DNA of 64,000 bases from Tetracladium setigerum (taxonomy: Eukaryota > Ascomycota > Leotiomycetes > Helotiales): positions 248,001-312,000 of the forward strand of contig PZJY01000006.1 in NCBI GenBank assembly GCA_031472005.1. The letters run 5' to 3'. This document shows, piece by piece, positions 23,068 to 34,639 of the stretch. A program made the position numbers and the translations under genes. Numbering within the stretch: the first letter of the stretch is position 1; every line of letters begins with the position of its first letter. The notes under the pieces are model-generated. The model was given only the letters and a program-made list of their open reading frames with translations, had not been told where the DNA came from and did not search any database.

Positions 23068-23766
23068 AAACGCTGCCAGACTCAGTCCTTGGATCATGAT
23101 TCTGCCTTTGAGCAAGATAGCACAAGAACGATTTGTGGTCATTCAGTCCAGAGAGAGCTACAGAAATTTAGGCGGAGACGGCGGATATCCCTGGAAAGCA
23201 GAGAGTGAGTGAACTTGCGCTGAGAAATTCTATTATTGGAAGAATAAGATAGTCAAAATGAATATTGACTGCGAGCCTTTCAAACTTTATCTCTTATCTG
23301 GAAGGATCTTTGTGATGATTTCGTGGCGCACTCTTCAAAAATGCAGAACACAAGAGCGTGCGTGACAGGATGCTAGCCTTAGATACCCCAAAGAAAAATA
23401 ACAAACATGGAGCCCAAGGATTATTCTTTAAAGATTAAATTAAGTATCATCGCATACATTCGCGTTGTGTCATGAAATGAGAAGTGATCATGAGACAGAG
23501 TCACGTGGTACTGGCGCTAGTGCGAGTCTGGAGTAAACAACAACCCGCCGGCTACCCAAACCATCAGATCAAGACATTGACACCACCACGACGAGCATTC
23601 CGCCCTCGAAGTTTTTCCCAACGCATTCGCGAAGAATAAATCGACTCTAGGAAACAATTGACGCGAAAACACTACATGCGAAACGCGCCTCTGGCCGAAA
23701 AGTCGCGAAACCCAATCCCACCTCCTCCCCACCAACAAGCAGATGCGCTGCACAACAACCTGATCA
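23068..23766. other. Spacer between the RS-repeat gene and DSN1
   Basis: 0.7 kb. The proximal part (23068-23213) remains open in one frame and may belong to the RS-repeat gene. The rest includes the DSN1 promoter; no other feature was seen. Confidence 0.4.
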
Positions 23767-25331
23767 ATGACTACTGTCATAAGAACGCGAATGCCCTTAG
23801 AGACGCTTACGATGAGCCAATTACCCGCGGGGAGACGACAGAGCAAGCGAGGACCAGGTGAGTCGAGGGCGGGAGGCGCATACCAACTGGTCAGCATATT
23901 GACCCAAACAATAGCATATGATGAGGAAGATGGCGATTTCGTGTTCAGGCGCTCGAAACGAACGAAAACCGCGCCCGTGGAATCAGAGCCTGCGCCCGCG
24001 CCCGCACCGCCAACGACTTCGAAGCGGCCGAGGAAGCCAAAAGAACGCGCCGAGGATGTAGAGGTGACGGTGAAGAAGCCGAGGGGGAAGAAGACTGAGT
24101 ATGCGACACCCAAGGCGGAACCTGACGCGATATCTTTGCCGAAACGGAGGAGAAGTACGCGTTTGTCGGGGGAAAAGGTGCAGAATGGCGAAAGTAAGTC
24201 GCGGTCAAATGGCGTGGACTCGACCGATTTGGATGGAATAGATATGGTTGGAGAAATATCGATGGATAGACCGCACGAGGAGGAGGCGGACCCGAACAAA
24301 CATTCTACAATGATTTCTTTGCCGTTTAGCGACACTCCAATTATCAACCGGAACAAGGAACTACGGAAGAAAGGCAATGGATCGAGAAGGAGTAGCCTGG
24401 GAATGCGAGGAAGGAGGGCGAGTTCATTGATTGATAATGGCCACAGTGCGATTCCACACCGAGAAGTCGAAACGGACGAATTTTACAAGCACATTGAATC
24501 GGATCTGATCGAGCCTAGGAGGATGAAGCAGTTGTTGACCTGGACTGGAGAGCGAGCCCTGGGAGACAGGCCATCACACGGGAAGGATAGCGCAGCGGAA
24601 TTAGCAGGTAAGCACAAATTGCGGGTGTTGAAAGAATCAAACTAACAGCTGCCCCTCAGCACGCGTTATCAAGGAGCAACTTCTCAAAGACTTCGGTAAC
24701 AAATCAGAATTTTCGGACTGGTTCAACAGAGAAGACTCGATCCCTACCAAAATCATCAAGAAACCGAACCCGCGGAATGTTGAAATGGAGAGCAAATATG
24801 CGGATCTGGAAACAAGGATCAATCTGTGCGTATTCCAATTTGTAGTTCTGAATTGTCTGTGAATTGCTAACACCTTTCATACAGATTAAAAGCAGAACGC
24901 GATCAGTGGAAACTCCTCTCAAAACCACCCCCCTCACTTCCCCCCATTCTCCCACCCGGCACAACCTCCATAACAACAGCCCATATCAACGCTGCCCTTC
25001 TCGACCAGAACAAGCCGCCATTCTCTCCAAACTAACCACACACTCTGCCCTCTCCATCCGCGCTGATGCCCAACAACGCCTCCAAAACCTGTACTCAACC
25101 CTCGAATTCAAAGTAGATCAATTCGCAGACGGCGTGCATAAATTGGAGCAATATCAGGGCACGGTCGGGAGAGTAGCAGATAGGATACTAGCGCTGAGCG
25201 CGGCGAGGTTGGAGGAGAGGGATAGGAAAGAGAAGGAGACGGTGGGGACGAGAGATTTGCCGATGCAGGAGGTTTTGAGGAGTTTAAGTCGCATATTACC
25301 GGATGGTCGCGGTGGTGGTGGGAATCGCTGA
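23767..25331 (+). CDS. DSN1: Kinetochore protein DSN1/Mis13 (MIND complex)
   Basis: Subunit of the Mis12/MIND complex that links the inner kinetochore to Ndc80 and Spc105. Exons 23767-23857, 23915-24607, 24660-24825, 24885-25331; 465 aa after correction. The N-terminal half is basic and disordered. The Mis12-Mtw1/DSN1 domain includes ETDEFYKHIESDLIEPRRMKQLLTWTGER, preceded by the basic Ser motif GSRRSSLGMRGRRASSLID that matches Aurora-B/Ipl1 consensus sites known to gate CENP-C binding. The C-terminal half is helical (QQRLQNLYSTLEFKVDQFADGVHKLEQY) and ends LSRILPDGRGGGGNR. One A is missing at 25012-25013: one inserted base changes the stop-containing frame to NKAAILSKLTTHSALS. The start MTTVIRTRMPLETLTMSQ is in frame with the first intron junction. 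Confidence 0.9.
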
Positions 25332-26291
25332 GACAAGCAACTGAACAGAGGGGGAGAGAGATAAGCGAGGTTATATTAATGCTTTACGGATGGATGACTT
25401 TTTGGGGTCTGTTTTTGCTTGACTTGACTTCGCATGGAGTTCTGGGTCATTGGGCGCGAAGGGGGCCACTCATTTGTTTGTTTGGATGGTTGTTTGGGGG
25501 GATTGAAATTCAGCCAGCCAAGCCAGCTTGGAGCAACATTGCTGCTGCTTCTTCTTTCTGTACAGAAACTTTTGTGGATGATTAAATAGTAGACTCGAGA
25601 CTAGAGAGAGAAGGGGGAGGAGACAGATGGAGAAGAATCCAAAACATTTGACAAACGATCCCTTCCTTTAAGAATATTCAAAATGATAAAGAAAGGTGTC
25701 TTTTGACGATGCTATTTCCTATGTCAGGTACCCCGACCTATGCAAGCAAGTACAAGCTATGGAAGAGGCGATGGCGAAGTTCGAAGAAGTTCACTGACTT
25801 TAGTCCCTAAATTATCAGCAGTTGATTTCGTCCGTAAGACATTTGAAAACGCCAACAACAGCAAGTCTAGTCTGTCTAGATTACTAGTAAGTTGCTCCGC
25901 AGGGAAAGATATAAGAAGTACTATAATCGACCAACCTAGCAAGTCGGCTGGCTTGGATGGGTTCTTTTTACTAGGCACTGTTAAATCACATCTTATTTTT
26001 TTGCAGTACTCCACATCAAGAATAGTTTCTTCATATTTTTGAAATTCCTCTACCAGAACGGGGTAGAGTTCATTTTGATATTTGGCTGAGAAGATGTTTC
26101 CTTCGGGCAGGGATCAGAAGTCATGTCAAATTTAGAATTTGACCAATTTGAACGCAGAACGGTTTTAGGAACATACTCCAAGTGTTTAATTACCCTATAG
26201 TCGTTACGACATCGTCGATTCTGGTTTCCAGCAAGACATAGGTAGGTAACTATATAGATAGATCTTCATATTCTCAACCTTCGCACATCCC
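25332..26291. other. Intergenic region between convergent genes
   Basis: 0.96 kb of 3' flank for DSN1 and the DUF7730-type gene. Overlapping open frames on both strands at 25740-26042 (100 and 85 codons) look like chance. AT-rich after 25600. Confidence 0.45.
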
Positions 26292-27439
26292 TCAAATCCA
26301 CCCCCGCATCGCCAAACCTCGATGCACACGAGGCCTTACATCTAACATACGCCAAAATCGAAACATCGAACCGGGTCTATATCCATAATTGTGAAACCTA
26401 TCAGAAACAACGTAACGATTACATTCCTTACTTCTCCCAAGTGTGAATGGCAACTCTTCCGTCGGGATTGAACCAAAAGTATCATCAACAGGCCAGGGAA
26501 TCGTAACCTCGAAATTCTGGACACCCCGTATGGCTCGAAGTGGGCCTAGAAGCTCTCTCGCTGATGATCGCTCAGAGCGAGACTCGATTGTAATCTGTAG
26601 ATTTAAAAGAGATGGAAGGGATGATAGGAATTCACATGTTTGGCGCCAGGTGGCGTGGAATTCTTGGTTGTGTTGGAAGTTTTGCACTTGGCTCTTTCGT
26701 GTCCCGTTTCCGGGATGAAGTTGAAGATTTGTTGCTCTTCGATGTCTTCGTATAATACCCAGAGCAACTGGATTGAACGGATGCGGTTCAACTGAAGTGT
26801 TGGGGTGACGGAAATGAAGTGATGTACCGTGAAGGGGTTGACGAAGAAAAAGGTAACTGTGGAGTATATCGCTTGAAGAGCTTCAGGGTAGCTATGGAAA
26901 TTGTTAGTGATACTGTTTGCAAGTCCTGTTACAAACTTATAATAATACCACACGGATACTGACATTTTGCGACATGATAAAACTAGTGCGAAGTAAGTCC
27001 TGAGCCCTTTGAAAGACTCTCCACTCTGCCTTTCTCGAAACAAACATCGATTATGTTCTATCGCCCAGAAATGACATTTTCTTTCCAGCGCTGGCAATAC
27101 TGGCAGTCTTTGTGTAGATGCTTCAATCCCAAAACAAGGTAGGCATTTCAAGGAATTATTGGATTCATGAATGTGGACTATCGCCCCCATGTCCTCAATC
27201 ATTTGCCCATAGATCATCAAGCGAACATCGTGTGGAAGGCGCTGAATAAAGGACGAGTTCAATTGGGGATTCGTGACAGGAGAAGCTTTGGGATCTGATG
27301 ACTGTTTTAATGCTCCAGCATATTGGGTGGGCCATTTTGAAAACGCCTCTGGCAACGGATGTTTCTTGTTTTTTAGTCTGATTTCCAGGCGACCAAGTCG
27401 GGTTGGAAATGAGTCTGTATTTGCTGGTTGAGAGGACAT
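26292..27439 (-). CDS. DUF7730-type (F-box-like N-terminus) hypothetical protein
   Basis: Function unknown; belongs to a very large family in filamentous ascomycetes. Exons 26964-27439 and 26292-26891; the 72-nt intron joins CRK to IYPEALQAIYS in phase. Hallmarks: FIQRLPHDVRLMIYGQMI (the family's LPxEIRxxIY start), then LVLSCRKIYPEALQAIYST, TVTFFF and a later helical region LLNLQITIES. Total 358 aa after adding one base at plus-strand TT 26688-26689, which replaces off-frame reading by HERAKVQNFQHNQEFHATW. Genes of this family are often lineage-specific and fast evolving. Confidence 0.75.
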
Positions 27440-28929
27440 GGTGGTATAATCTCTTGTTCTTCAATCCAGAAGAACTCTGATATAATGGTACGGTACAGTA
27501 GTAAGTGAGGTGGTTGAAGGTGTGGCAGGAGGAGCCTGAAATGCCAAGAGATATTGTAACCATGTCAACTGCAAGCCTGCAGCATGCAGCAAGAAATTTA
27601 TATCTTCTGCAAAAGAAGACGTATGTGCAGTTAATAAATCATCAAGAAAGTTGGTGATGTTGGTGAATACGGTTTCAAAATGAAAAAAAAAATAAAGAAA
27701 ATATAGATAGTCCACTGTTGTATTTATTCTACCACGAAATTCTCGTGGTGGATCTGTCTAAGGAGGAGGCTCATAACTTTCGATTCACGAGTATGGAATA
27801 ACATTCTTGGAAGTTTAATAATAATTCAACGAGTCTCTTTCACTTTTTATCGCTCGCCTCCCACTCCCTCCGTCTACCCCAGATTACCTTCAAACCGAAA
27901 CCCACGAGGTATATTTTCCGTGCCACGAGCTTTGGTCTCTCTTTCTCAGCGGTATTTCTGGTCACGTGAAACATGAAGCCAGAACATTGTTAGTCGAGAT
28001 ATATTATCAACGACATGAAACCTGTCCTATGTGAACCAACCCTAGCATATACTCTAGATGTTATTGTCTCCCATCGAACTAGGAAGTTTGTCCCGGTCAC
28101 CTGATCAGCAAGTAGCGCCGGCAGAATTAACCGAAGTCTCATTTGTACTGTAAGAACCCTCGGAAACATGACATTAACTCAACTCACAATTTCCACCAAA
28201 GACGTCTCAGATCCAGATGAATGAATCGTTTGTGATAGCATTTCGGCTCGAGCCATGCCGTCTCGCAATCTCGAATCTCAAACTTTCATGAAGGAGAATG
28301 CTGCCCGTCCTGCCGTCCACATACAAACTGGGGACCCGACGTCATCGCGAACCCCTGGCACGTCCTCCTTTTTCCCTCGCTTAAGTAAAAGCAAGGCAAA
28401 CCAGAAAGTTGAGACGATTGAAGTCGCCGTCACTTGCGAACGACCATCGCCTCAGCCACCAATCAGTCCACCTTGTATTCACAACGAACATCTCAAGCCA
28501 CCAAAGTGCCCCTGACTACCACGTCACTCAAGAGTTGATCTTCACTCCATGCAGCTAGAACGGTGCCCATAAAACCCTGAATTCTTAAATTCTTAAATCA
28601 ACAGACCTCGTGGCTGAACCCCTGCTGCCTTGATTCGACGAATGAGATGAGATGAAGAGGCATACGTCGAGTTGGAATGAGCCACGATCTTGACTGAGGT
28701 TATGACGACGAATCACCCCCAGAGACCATTTTCCCTGCTTGAGCCATGCCGGTCCCCAGAGAGATTAAGCGACCTAACACGTCCAAGTAACGAAGTGAAT
28801 TAGATAAAAGCCGATCTTGTCCCATCGTTGCATATCTCATCATTCCTATCAACAATATCAGCGACAAACACTCGATCTTCCAACATCTCCCTCACTCACC
28901 CAACAACCTCAACCGCCAAATCCTTCGCA
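27440..28929. other. Divergent spacer, 1.5 kb
   Basis: It holds promoters of the DUF7730-type gene and the SUR7/PalI gene. An 86-codon plus-strand frame at 28255-28515 (starting MPSRNLESQTF) is the only noteworthy open frame and is unsupported. A hairpin-like TTCTCGTGG/CCACGAGGT pairing at 27735-27915 is too loose to call. No other feature. Confidence 0.45.
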
Positions 28930-29728
28930 ATGGCAACAGGTATCTTCCACCACGTGGGGACGTTCTTCCTCCTGGTCGCGACCGCACTCCTTCTCGTCAC
29001 CACAATCACTGCGCCAGTTGTCAATGACATCTCCATCCTCCGCGTCACGCTCGAGAACCGCACGTCCTCCTCTAGATCAGCCGTCTCCTTTGGCACATTT
29101 GGATACTGTGTATTGAACGTTGCCGGTGCCAAGTACGTTACAACACCTCCTCACAACTCTTCTCTCTCATCTCTCAAGACCACCTGACTAACAATCAAAC
29201 AGTGACGATGACGACTACTGCACCAAAGTCCAAATCGGCTACAACCCTCTCAAAGAGATGGCCGCCATCCAAGACACCGACTTCAACGACGCCCAAGAAA
29301 ACACCTCCAAGGCACTCACGCGCGTCATGGTCCTCCACCCTGTCGCGACTGGCTTCAGCTTCATCGCCTTCCTCCTCGCCCTCGGCAGCGGTTTCATCGG
29401 CGCCATCGCCGCAGCTATCGTTTCAACCATCACATTCATCATCACCGTCATCGTCCTCGCAACCGATTTCACACTCTTCGGAATCGTGCGCAACAAGGTC
29501 AATGATATGGGTGATGGACGAACTGCTCAATGGGGTGCAGGTATCTGGACGCTGTTGGCTGCGCTGGTCATGTTGTTCTTGGCTACGGTCATTGTGTTGT
29601 TGACTTGCTGCTCGAGTCGCTTGCACAAGAAGCGTGCTAGTCGTGGGGCGGTTCACTCTGATAAGCCTTATACCACTACTACTCGCACCACCAAGAGACG
29701 CTTCTGGCAAAGACGCAGCAGATACTAG
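28930..29728 (+). CDS. SUR7/PalI-family four-span membrane protein
   Basis: Plasma-membrane tetraspan protein, either an eisosome-associated SUR7/FMP45 homologue or a short PalI-like pH-sensing helper. Exons 28930-29132 and 29203-29728 (GT-AG, 70-nt intron), 242 aa. The first membrane segment starts at residue 7 (FHHVGTFFLLVATALLLV). An extracellular loop carries N-glycosylation site NRT and cysteines in GYCV and DDYCTKV. Two further spans (FSFIAFLLALGSGFIGAIAA; TFIITVIVLATDFTLFGIV) are followed by GAGIWTLLAALVMLFLATVIVLLTCC and a basic cytoplasmic tail ending TTKRRFWQRRSRY. At 242 aa it is much shorter than PalI/Rim9 proteins with long tails, so SUR7-type is favoured. The ATG is the first one after a CT-rich leader. 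Confidence 0.85.
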
Positions 29729-31394
29729 ACGTGTTTCTGTATCTGACTGTAGATTGCAACGGTAGCAAGAAATTGTACGATATCCGCATAAGGGTTCATG
29801 GGTCATGAGGTTGATGAGTGGATGATTTCTTTTCTTTTGTCTGAAAGGGGGAGATTTTCTTTTCACTGTTTTTTTGTCCAAAGCGAGCGTCGTCTTTTAG
29901 ATACCAGATACTTGATATCACAGAAGAGTGTCACAACTCATACAATAATTCCCAAACCAGAATGAAAAATCAAAATTAAAATCAACACTTATCAGGACCC
30001 CCAAACTACTGTGATATTTCAATAAATCGTCTTTTTTTTATTAATCTAACTTATCTATTTGTCTCTGATAATCTGTAGACACCCCTCCACACGCCCTGCT
30101 ATCTTGTCATTTACACACCTTAAGACTAAAGCGCGCCTTTCCATCTGCCCAAGATATACAGAGTAAATACAGCCCACATCCCCTTCCGCTCCCTCCTTTC
30201 ACAACACGAACATATCCAAACCCCCCATCACAACCCCTCCCTCAAAAAATACAATCTCAAAATTCCCATACCACCCTCAAAGAAACATATCCTACAATCA
30301 AATTCTCCTCTCAAAACCAATACGAATGATACATAATACTCCTACATCTCCTCTATTTTTAGCGTGCATCTTTACCAAAACACGAAACGGCGCCGTTTTA
30401 CATGGTCCAAGCGCCTTGCGACATGCAAAAAAAAGGGTTTGGAGGTATTGATATACCTAATAAGGTTAGGTTGGTTACGAGAGACGGAAAGTGAAAAGTT
30501 GAAGAAGGTGAGGTTGAAGGTAGAGTTAAAGAAGGTACGGATAGCGATTAGTAGTAGGGCGGGATGGCTTGGCGTTTATTTCGAGAAATAGAAGGAATGG
30601 ATTGCGTTCGTGAAGTAAGAACATCTGGGAAGAGGAGACTTTGGGAAGATTGCTATTTTTGGTGGGTAATGCTTGGTTGGGGTGTAGTGCTGGGCCAGAC
30701 ATCTAGGTACAAGTAGTTGTATTGCTAAATGTTAACTTGGGGGATTCTTTTTTATTTTTTGAAAGAACACCCCGGCAGGGTATCGAGACTTTTGAAGACT
30801 TGATAGTATCCTTCTTCAACCAAACCGTCTCCCGAGGAAAGCGGATTTTGATTCTTATCAAGAAGATGGTAGGAGAAGGAGAAGAATTTCTACGTTAATG
30901 ATGACATCGTAGGACACAGGGACTATTCACGTTTCGCCACGTTTCGATGTCTTTTCGTAATTAGTCCTCTGAACGAACTTACCGATCACCAATCTACATA
31001 TCATGTCACGAGCCAAAGAGAAAGCTGCTTACCTATTGCCAATGCAAGACATGAGAAAATCAAATATTGTATTCTTCGAATACGGTACAGACACGATACA
31101 GAACAAAGTTTTGGTGATCTACCCAGAAATGAAATCCACGGCCAAGTATCAAAAGGACCACTCGGACTGACAGGCCTCACTCCAAACCCTGCAGTAAGGA
31201 AATAAAGCCATAAAACAGACATCGCCCCAAATGAAATCCACGGTCAAGTATCGAAAGCACCACCCAGACCTTGTTTCATACTCTCCAATAAGGAGATATA
31301 AAAATACAATAGGAATACAAAACAAATCGTTACGCTCCAATCCATAATTAATAACGCTTGCCAAGTTGCCAAAAAGGTATCCTCCAATCCAATC
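29729..31394. other. Intergenic region between convergent genes
   Basis: 1.7 kb, AT-rich at 29930-30060. A near-tandem duplication at 31128-31310 is listed separately. Small open frames (30364-30591, 31001-31222) are unconvincing. Confidence 0.45.
31128..31310. repeat. Diverged tandem duplication, unit about 100 bp
   Basis: AAATGAAATCCACGGCCAAG at 31128 recurs as AAATGAAATCCACGGTCAAG at 31230. Similarity continues through the AGTATC-AAAG-ACCAC section and a later TAAGGA-ATA-AAA section. Copies are about 80% alike by eye. The repeat is non-coding and lies just downstream (3') of the Q/P-rich gene. Confidence 0.65.
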
Positions 31395-34300
31395 TTAATT
31401 AGGCTTCAAGGTAAGAAGAGCCGGGTTGATGGTAGCAGGATCTTGCGGTCTAATTTTCCTAGGTAGAGGAATGCCGCCGATCTTGGTGGGGAAGTTGGCA
31501 TGAACAGGGGGATCGTAGTAATACTCTGTAGAGTCTTCTGCTGCTGCTGCCTCTGTAATTGGCTTTGATGCTGGCGGAAGAACCGTAGCAGGCCTTGGAG
31601 CAATGGGCTCTCTAGATGCTGCTACTGGCTTTGATGCTAGAGGAGTAGCCGTAGCAGGAATTGGAGCAACAGTATGAATTGAAGCAACGGTAGGAACTGG
31701 AGCATCAACTGGAATCAAAGCAGCAGCAACAGGAACCGGTGCTTTTTGCTGAGCTGCGACTCGCCTTGGTGCTGGTGGAGGAGCTGAAGCAATAAGAAGA
31801 GGTGGTGCTTGTTGCCTGAAACCCACACCCTCAATAGGTTGCATATTATTACCCTGAACTGGCATTTGTGGCTGTAGCATGATAGGAACTTGCTGCTGTG
31901 CTGTGACTCGCCTTGGTGCTGGTGGAGGAGCTGGAGCAGCAAGAGGAATTGGTGCTTGTTCCCTGGAATCTACACCCTCAATAGATTGCATATTGCCCTC
32001 CTGAACTGGCAATTGTGGCTGTAGCATCATAGATGCATGCATAGATCGCTGAACCATGGCCAACGGAGCTTCGTAATGAGCGATGGCTTCCGTGAGATTG
32101 TCATCCTGGACATCGTATCGATAAGTATGACTTCCTGGATCATCGCTAGTCACATAGATACGAGCAACCAGGTCGGATCTTTGCAAAAGTTCTCGATTTT
32201 GGTCAAAGAAAAATTGATCGATGGGTGGAAGACCTTGGCAGAAGCGTTCGTGCTGACTCTCGTGGTACTTGTGGAGATATTCGATGTATGGGAGTGATCT
32301 GAACCGGCCGAGATCGTTCGATTCCTCAACGGTCAGGGGACGATCTAGTCTTCCAATCTCCACAGCTCGTTGGTAAAACTGAAACCTATGTTCGGCCATC
32401 AAAGCCAAGCCCAAGGTTCCCACGTAAACGCCAGTCACTGGGTGTAGACCGCGGCCATTCATTACCGCCAAATTCCAGCCACAGATAGCATCGTTTGTAT
32501 AGCCCGGTACTAAGTTTTTGCCTGGCTGATTAAGGGGAACTTCGTTCTCCTGATGCTGAGAAAGTGCAACTGGTCGTACCCACTGAGGACGCATCAGTGG
32601 GTTGTTAGCTTGGCGCGCATCGAGCCAGGCTGGGAAGAACGTTGGGGGCAGTATGCCTTGATATGCACCTGGGTTTCGATACCACCTCATAGTACATTTT
32701 TTGTATACATCATGAAACAAGAACGCGGCAAAGACCACCCTCTCCGCGGCGGTGCGCACGCCATAAGTTGGTTTTTGGGACTGAAGGTAGTGATTTGGGA
32801 CATTGGGAGCTTGATGCCCAGCCATGGGACCCCCAAAATTTGCATTGGGAACTTGGTTGAAGCCATTGGAAGGCAACCCAACTTGAGAATCGAGATTTGG
32901 CTGTCCTTGAGCTCGGAGTGGCTGGTTCAAATGGGGTAGTTGGGCGACTTGAGGTGCCCGAGGTGCTTGAGGTACCTCAGGCGCTTGATTTGCTTGAATT
33001 GCTTGAAGAATTTCGTTGAATTGGGATGGGTGAAGTCCTAATTGAAGTGCTGTTTGAATTACTTGAAGTGCTGGGTTGACTTGTGGTGCTTGGCTGACTT
33101 GAAATGCTTGAGGTGCCTGGAGAGCTTGAGGTGCTTGAGGTACTCGAGGCGCTTGAGGTGCTTGGGGGACTTGAGGTGCCTGGGAGGCGCTTGAGCTTGC
33201 TTAGGTACTTGAGGTGCTTGGAATACTTGAGGTGCTTCGGTAAATTGAGGTGCTTGGGCTCCCTGAGACTCTTCTAGCATTGGATTTAATTGATTGGCAC
33301 TCCCAAAACCAGATACAACTCCACGTCTCATCAAACCTTGATGAATAGATCCGGAAGCAACTGAAGGCTCTTGTGGAAGTCCTGCTGCAGGGTTGGAAAC
33401 AAACTTTGAAGTTCCCTGTTTGGAAAGGAGAGCACCATCAGGACTACTCCAAGGGGTCGCAGGAGTGAAATATCTTTTGACGGAAGAACCAGGAGAAGGA
33501 GGAGTAGGAGAAATCAGTTGAGCACCCATTGTGTTGTTTTGTGGTGAAATACTAGACTCCTTCGAAATGTTCGCTTCAACTGATTGGAGGATTGGTTCGC
33601 GGTTTAGCGTGGGAGGAGGCATGTTGAGCCTCGCCATGGCGTCAGGTCCATTGTCGACTTGTTCGGGTGCGGCAGGTTGCTGCAGAGAGCTTCCCACAGC
33701 TTGAGCAGCTGTAGCATCCATTGGATTCTCGTCCGCTTGGGCACCACCGTCGCCATGGACGGATCCAGTTGGTGCAGCATAGGTTGGTGCACCGTTTGGA
33801 TCGAATAGCCAATCAATTTCCTCATCACCAACAACTTGCTCGTCGCCAGCAGGTTGCTGAATTTCAACGATTTGATCGTATTGTGCAGCGACAGCAGCCA
33901 TTCCATTCTGGTCTGCCTGCGGCTCATTTTCGCCATTGGCCCAAAATTCCAATTCATACTGACCATCAACCTCATCACCAACAGCAACTTGTTCGTTGCC
34001 AGCAGGTTGCTGAACCGCGACTATTTCTTCACCTTGAACAGCGAAGGCATTCATTGCATTCTGGTCTGCTTGTGCTGCATTTCCGTCTATGACTGGGCCT
34101 CCTGGCAAACCGTTTCCACCAGTACCATGTACAAGTCCAGTAGTGAAAGATTGGAAGACGTGTGCGTCGAACCCATCATGTCCAAAGCTGGGACTGGGTG
34201 CTTCTTGACCATATGTGGCTTGCATTGGAGGCTGTTGCGCTTGTTGTTCATTTGTTATCAATTGTGGCATAATGTAGTTGCCCCAATTGTCACGATTGCT

Positions 34301-34639
34301 GAAATCGTCGGACATGCCGAATGTGTCCATGGATTGGTCGTTCACGTTCTGACCGCCGAAAGTGAAGTGAGAGTCTTGAGCGTGTGGAGAAAAGTGTGTT
34401 GTTAATTGTTGGGTATTGGCATTCATGGAGAGCCCACCGAATGTTGATGCATCCATCGGGAATCCCATACCCATGAGAGGGGTAGATGGGTCAGAAGGGT
34501 TGACGCCAGCGAACTGGAGCAAGGAGGCACTAGGGTCAGTTGTCATATCGCCCATGGCAGGAGCAGACCGTTGGCGTTTGTTGTCATCCGGACCGTCGGT
34601 GCGGTCCGAAGCCTTGCGCTTGGCGATGATAGAAGACAT
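31395..34639 (-). CDS. Large Q/P/A-rich repeat protein of unknown function
   Basis: Single-exon gene, about 1081 aa once one base is added at plus-strand GGG 33182-33184; the insertion converts an off-frame tail into an unbroken QAPQVPQAPQ repeat that runs into the second half. The N-terminus MSSIIAKRKASDRTDGP has a nuclear-localisation-like KRK/KRQR pair. The middle has three related blocks of roughly 50 residues around ADQNxMxA...QQPAxxEQV. Then come 10 or more QAP/QVP units, a non-repetitive globular-looking part (for example YGVRTAAERVVFAAFLFHDV, IPLPRKI near the end), and two 48-residue copies around MLQPQ(L/M)PVQ...PAPPPAPRRV. No known domain was recognised. The globular segment about residues 620-850 may be the functional core. 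The strong repeat content makes it prone to length variation. Confidence 0.75.
33060..33240. repeat. Imperfect 15-bp tandem repeat encoding QAP units
   Basis: The plus strand reads successive ACTTGAGGTGCTTGG-like units (minus strand CAA GCA CCT CAA GTx). At least ten degenerate copies are present. The homopolymer break at 33182-33184 falls inside this array. Confidence 0.75.

Noticed and set aside
31395..34639. Two separate genes (31395-32930 and 33059-34639)
   Set aside because: The QAP repeat continues through the break when one C is added; one gene is simpler.
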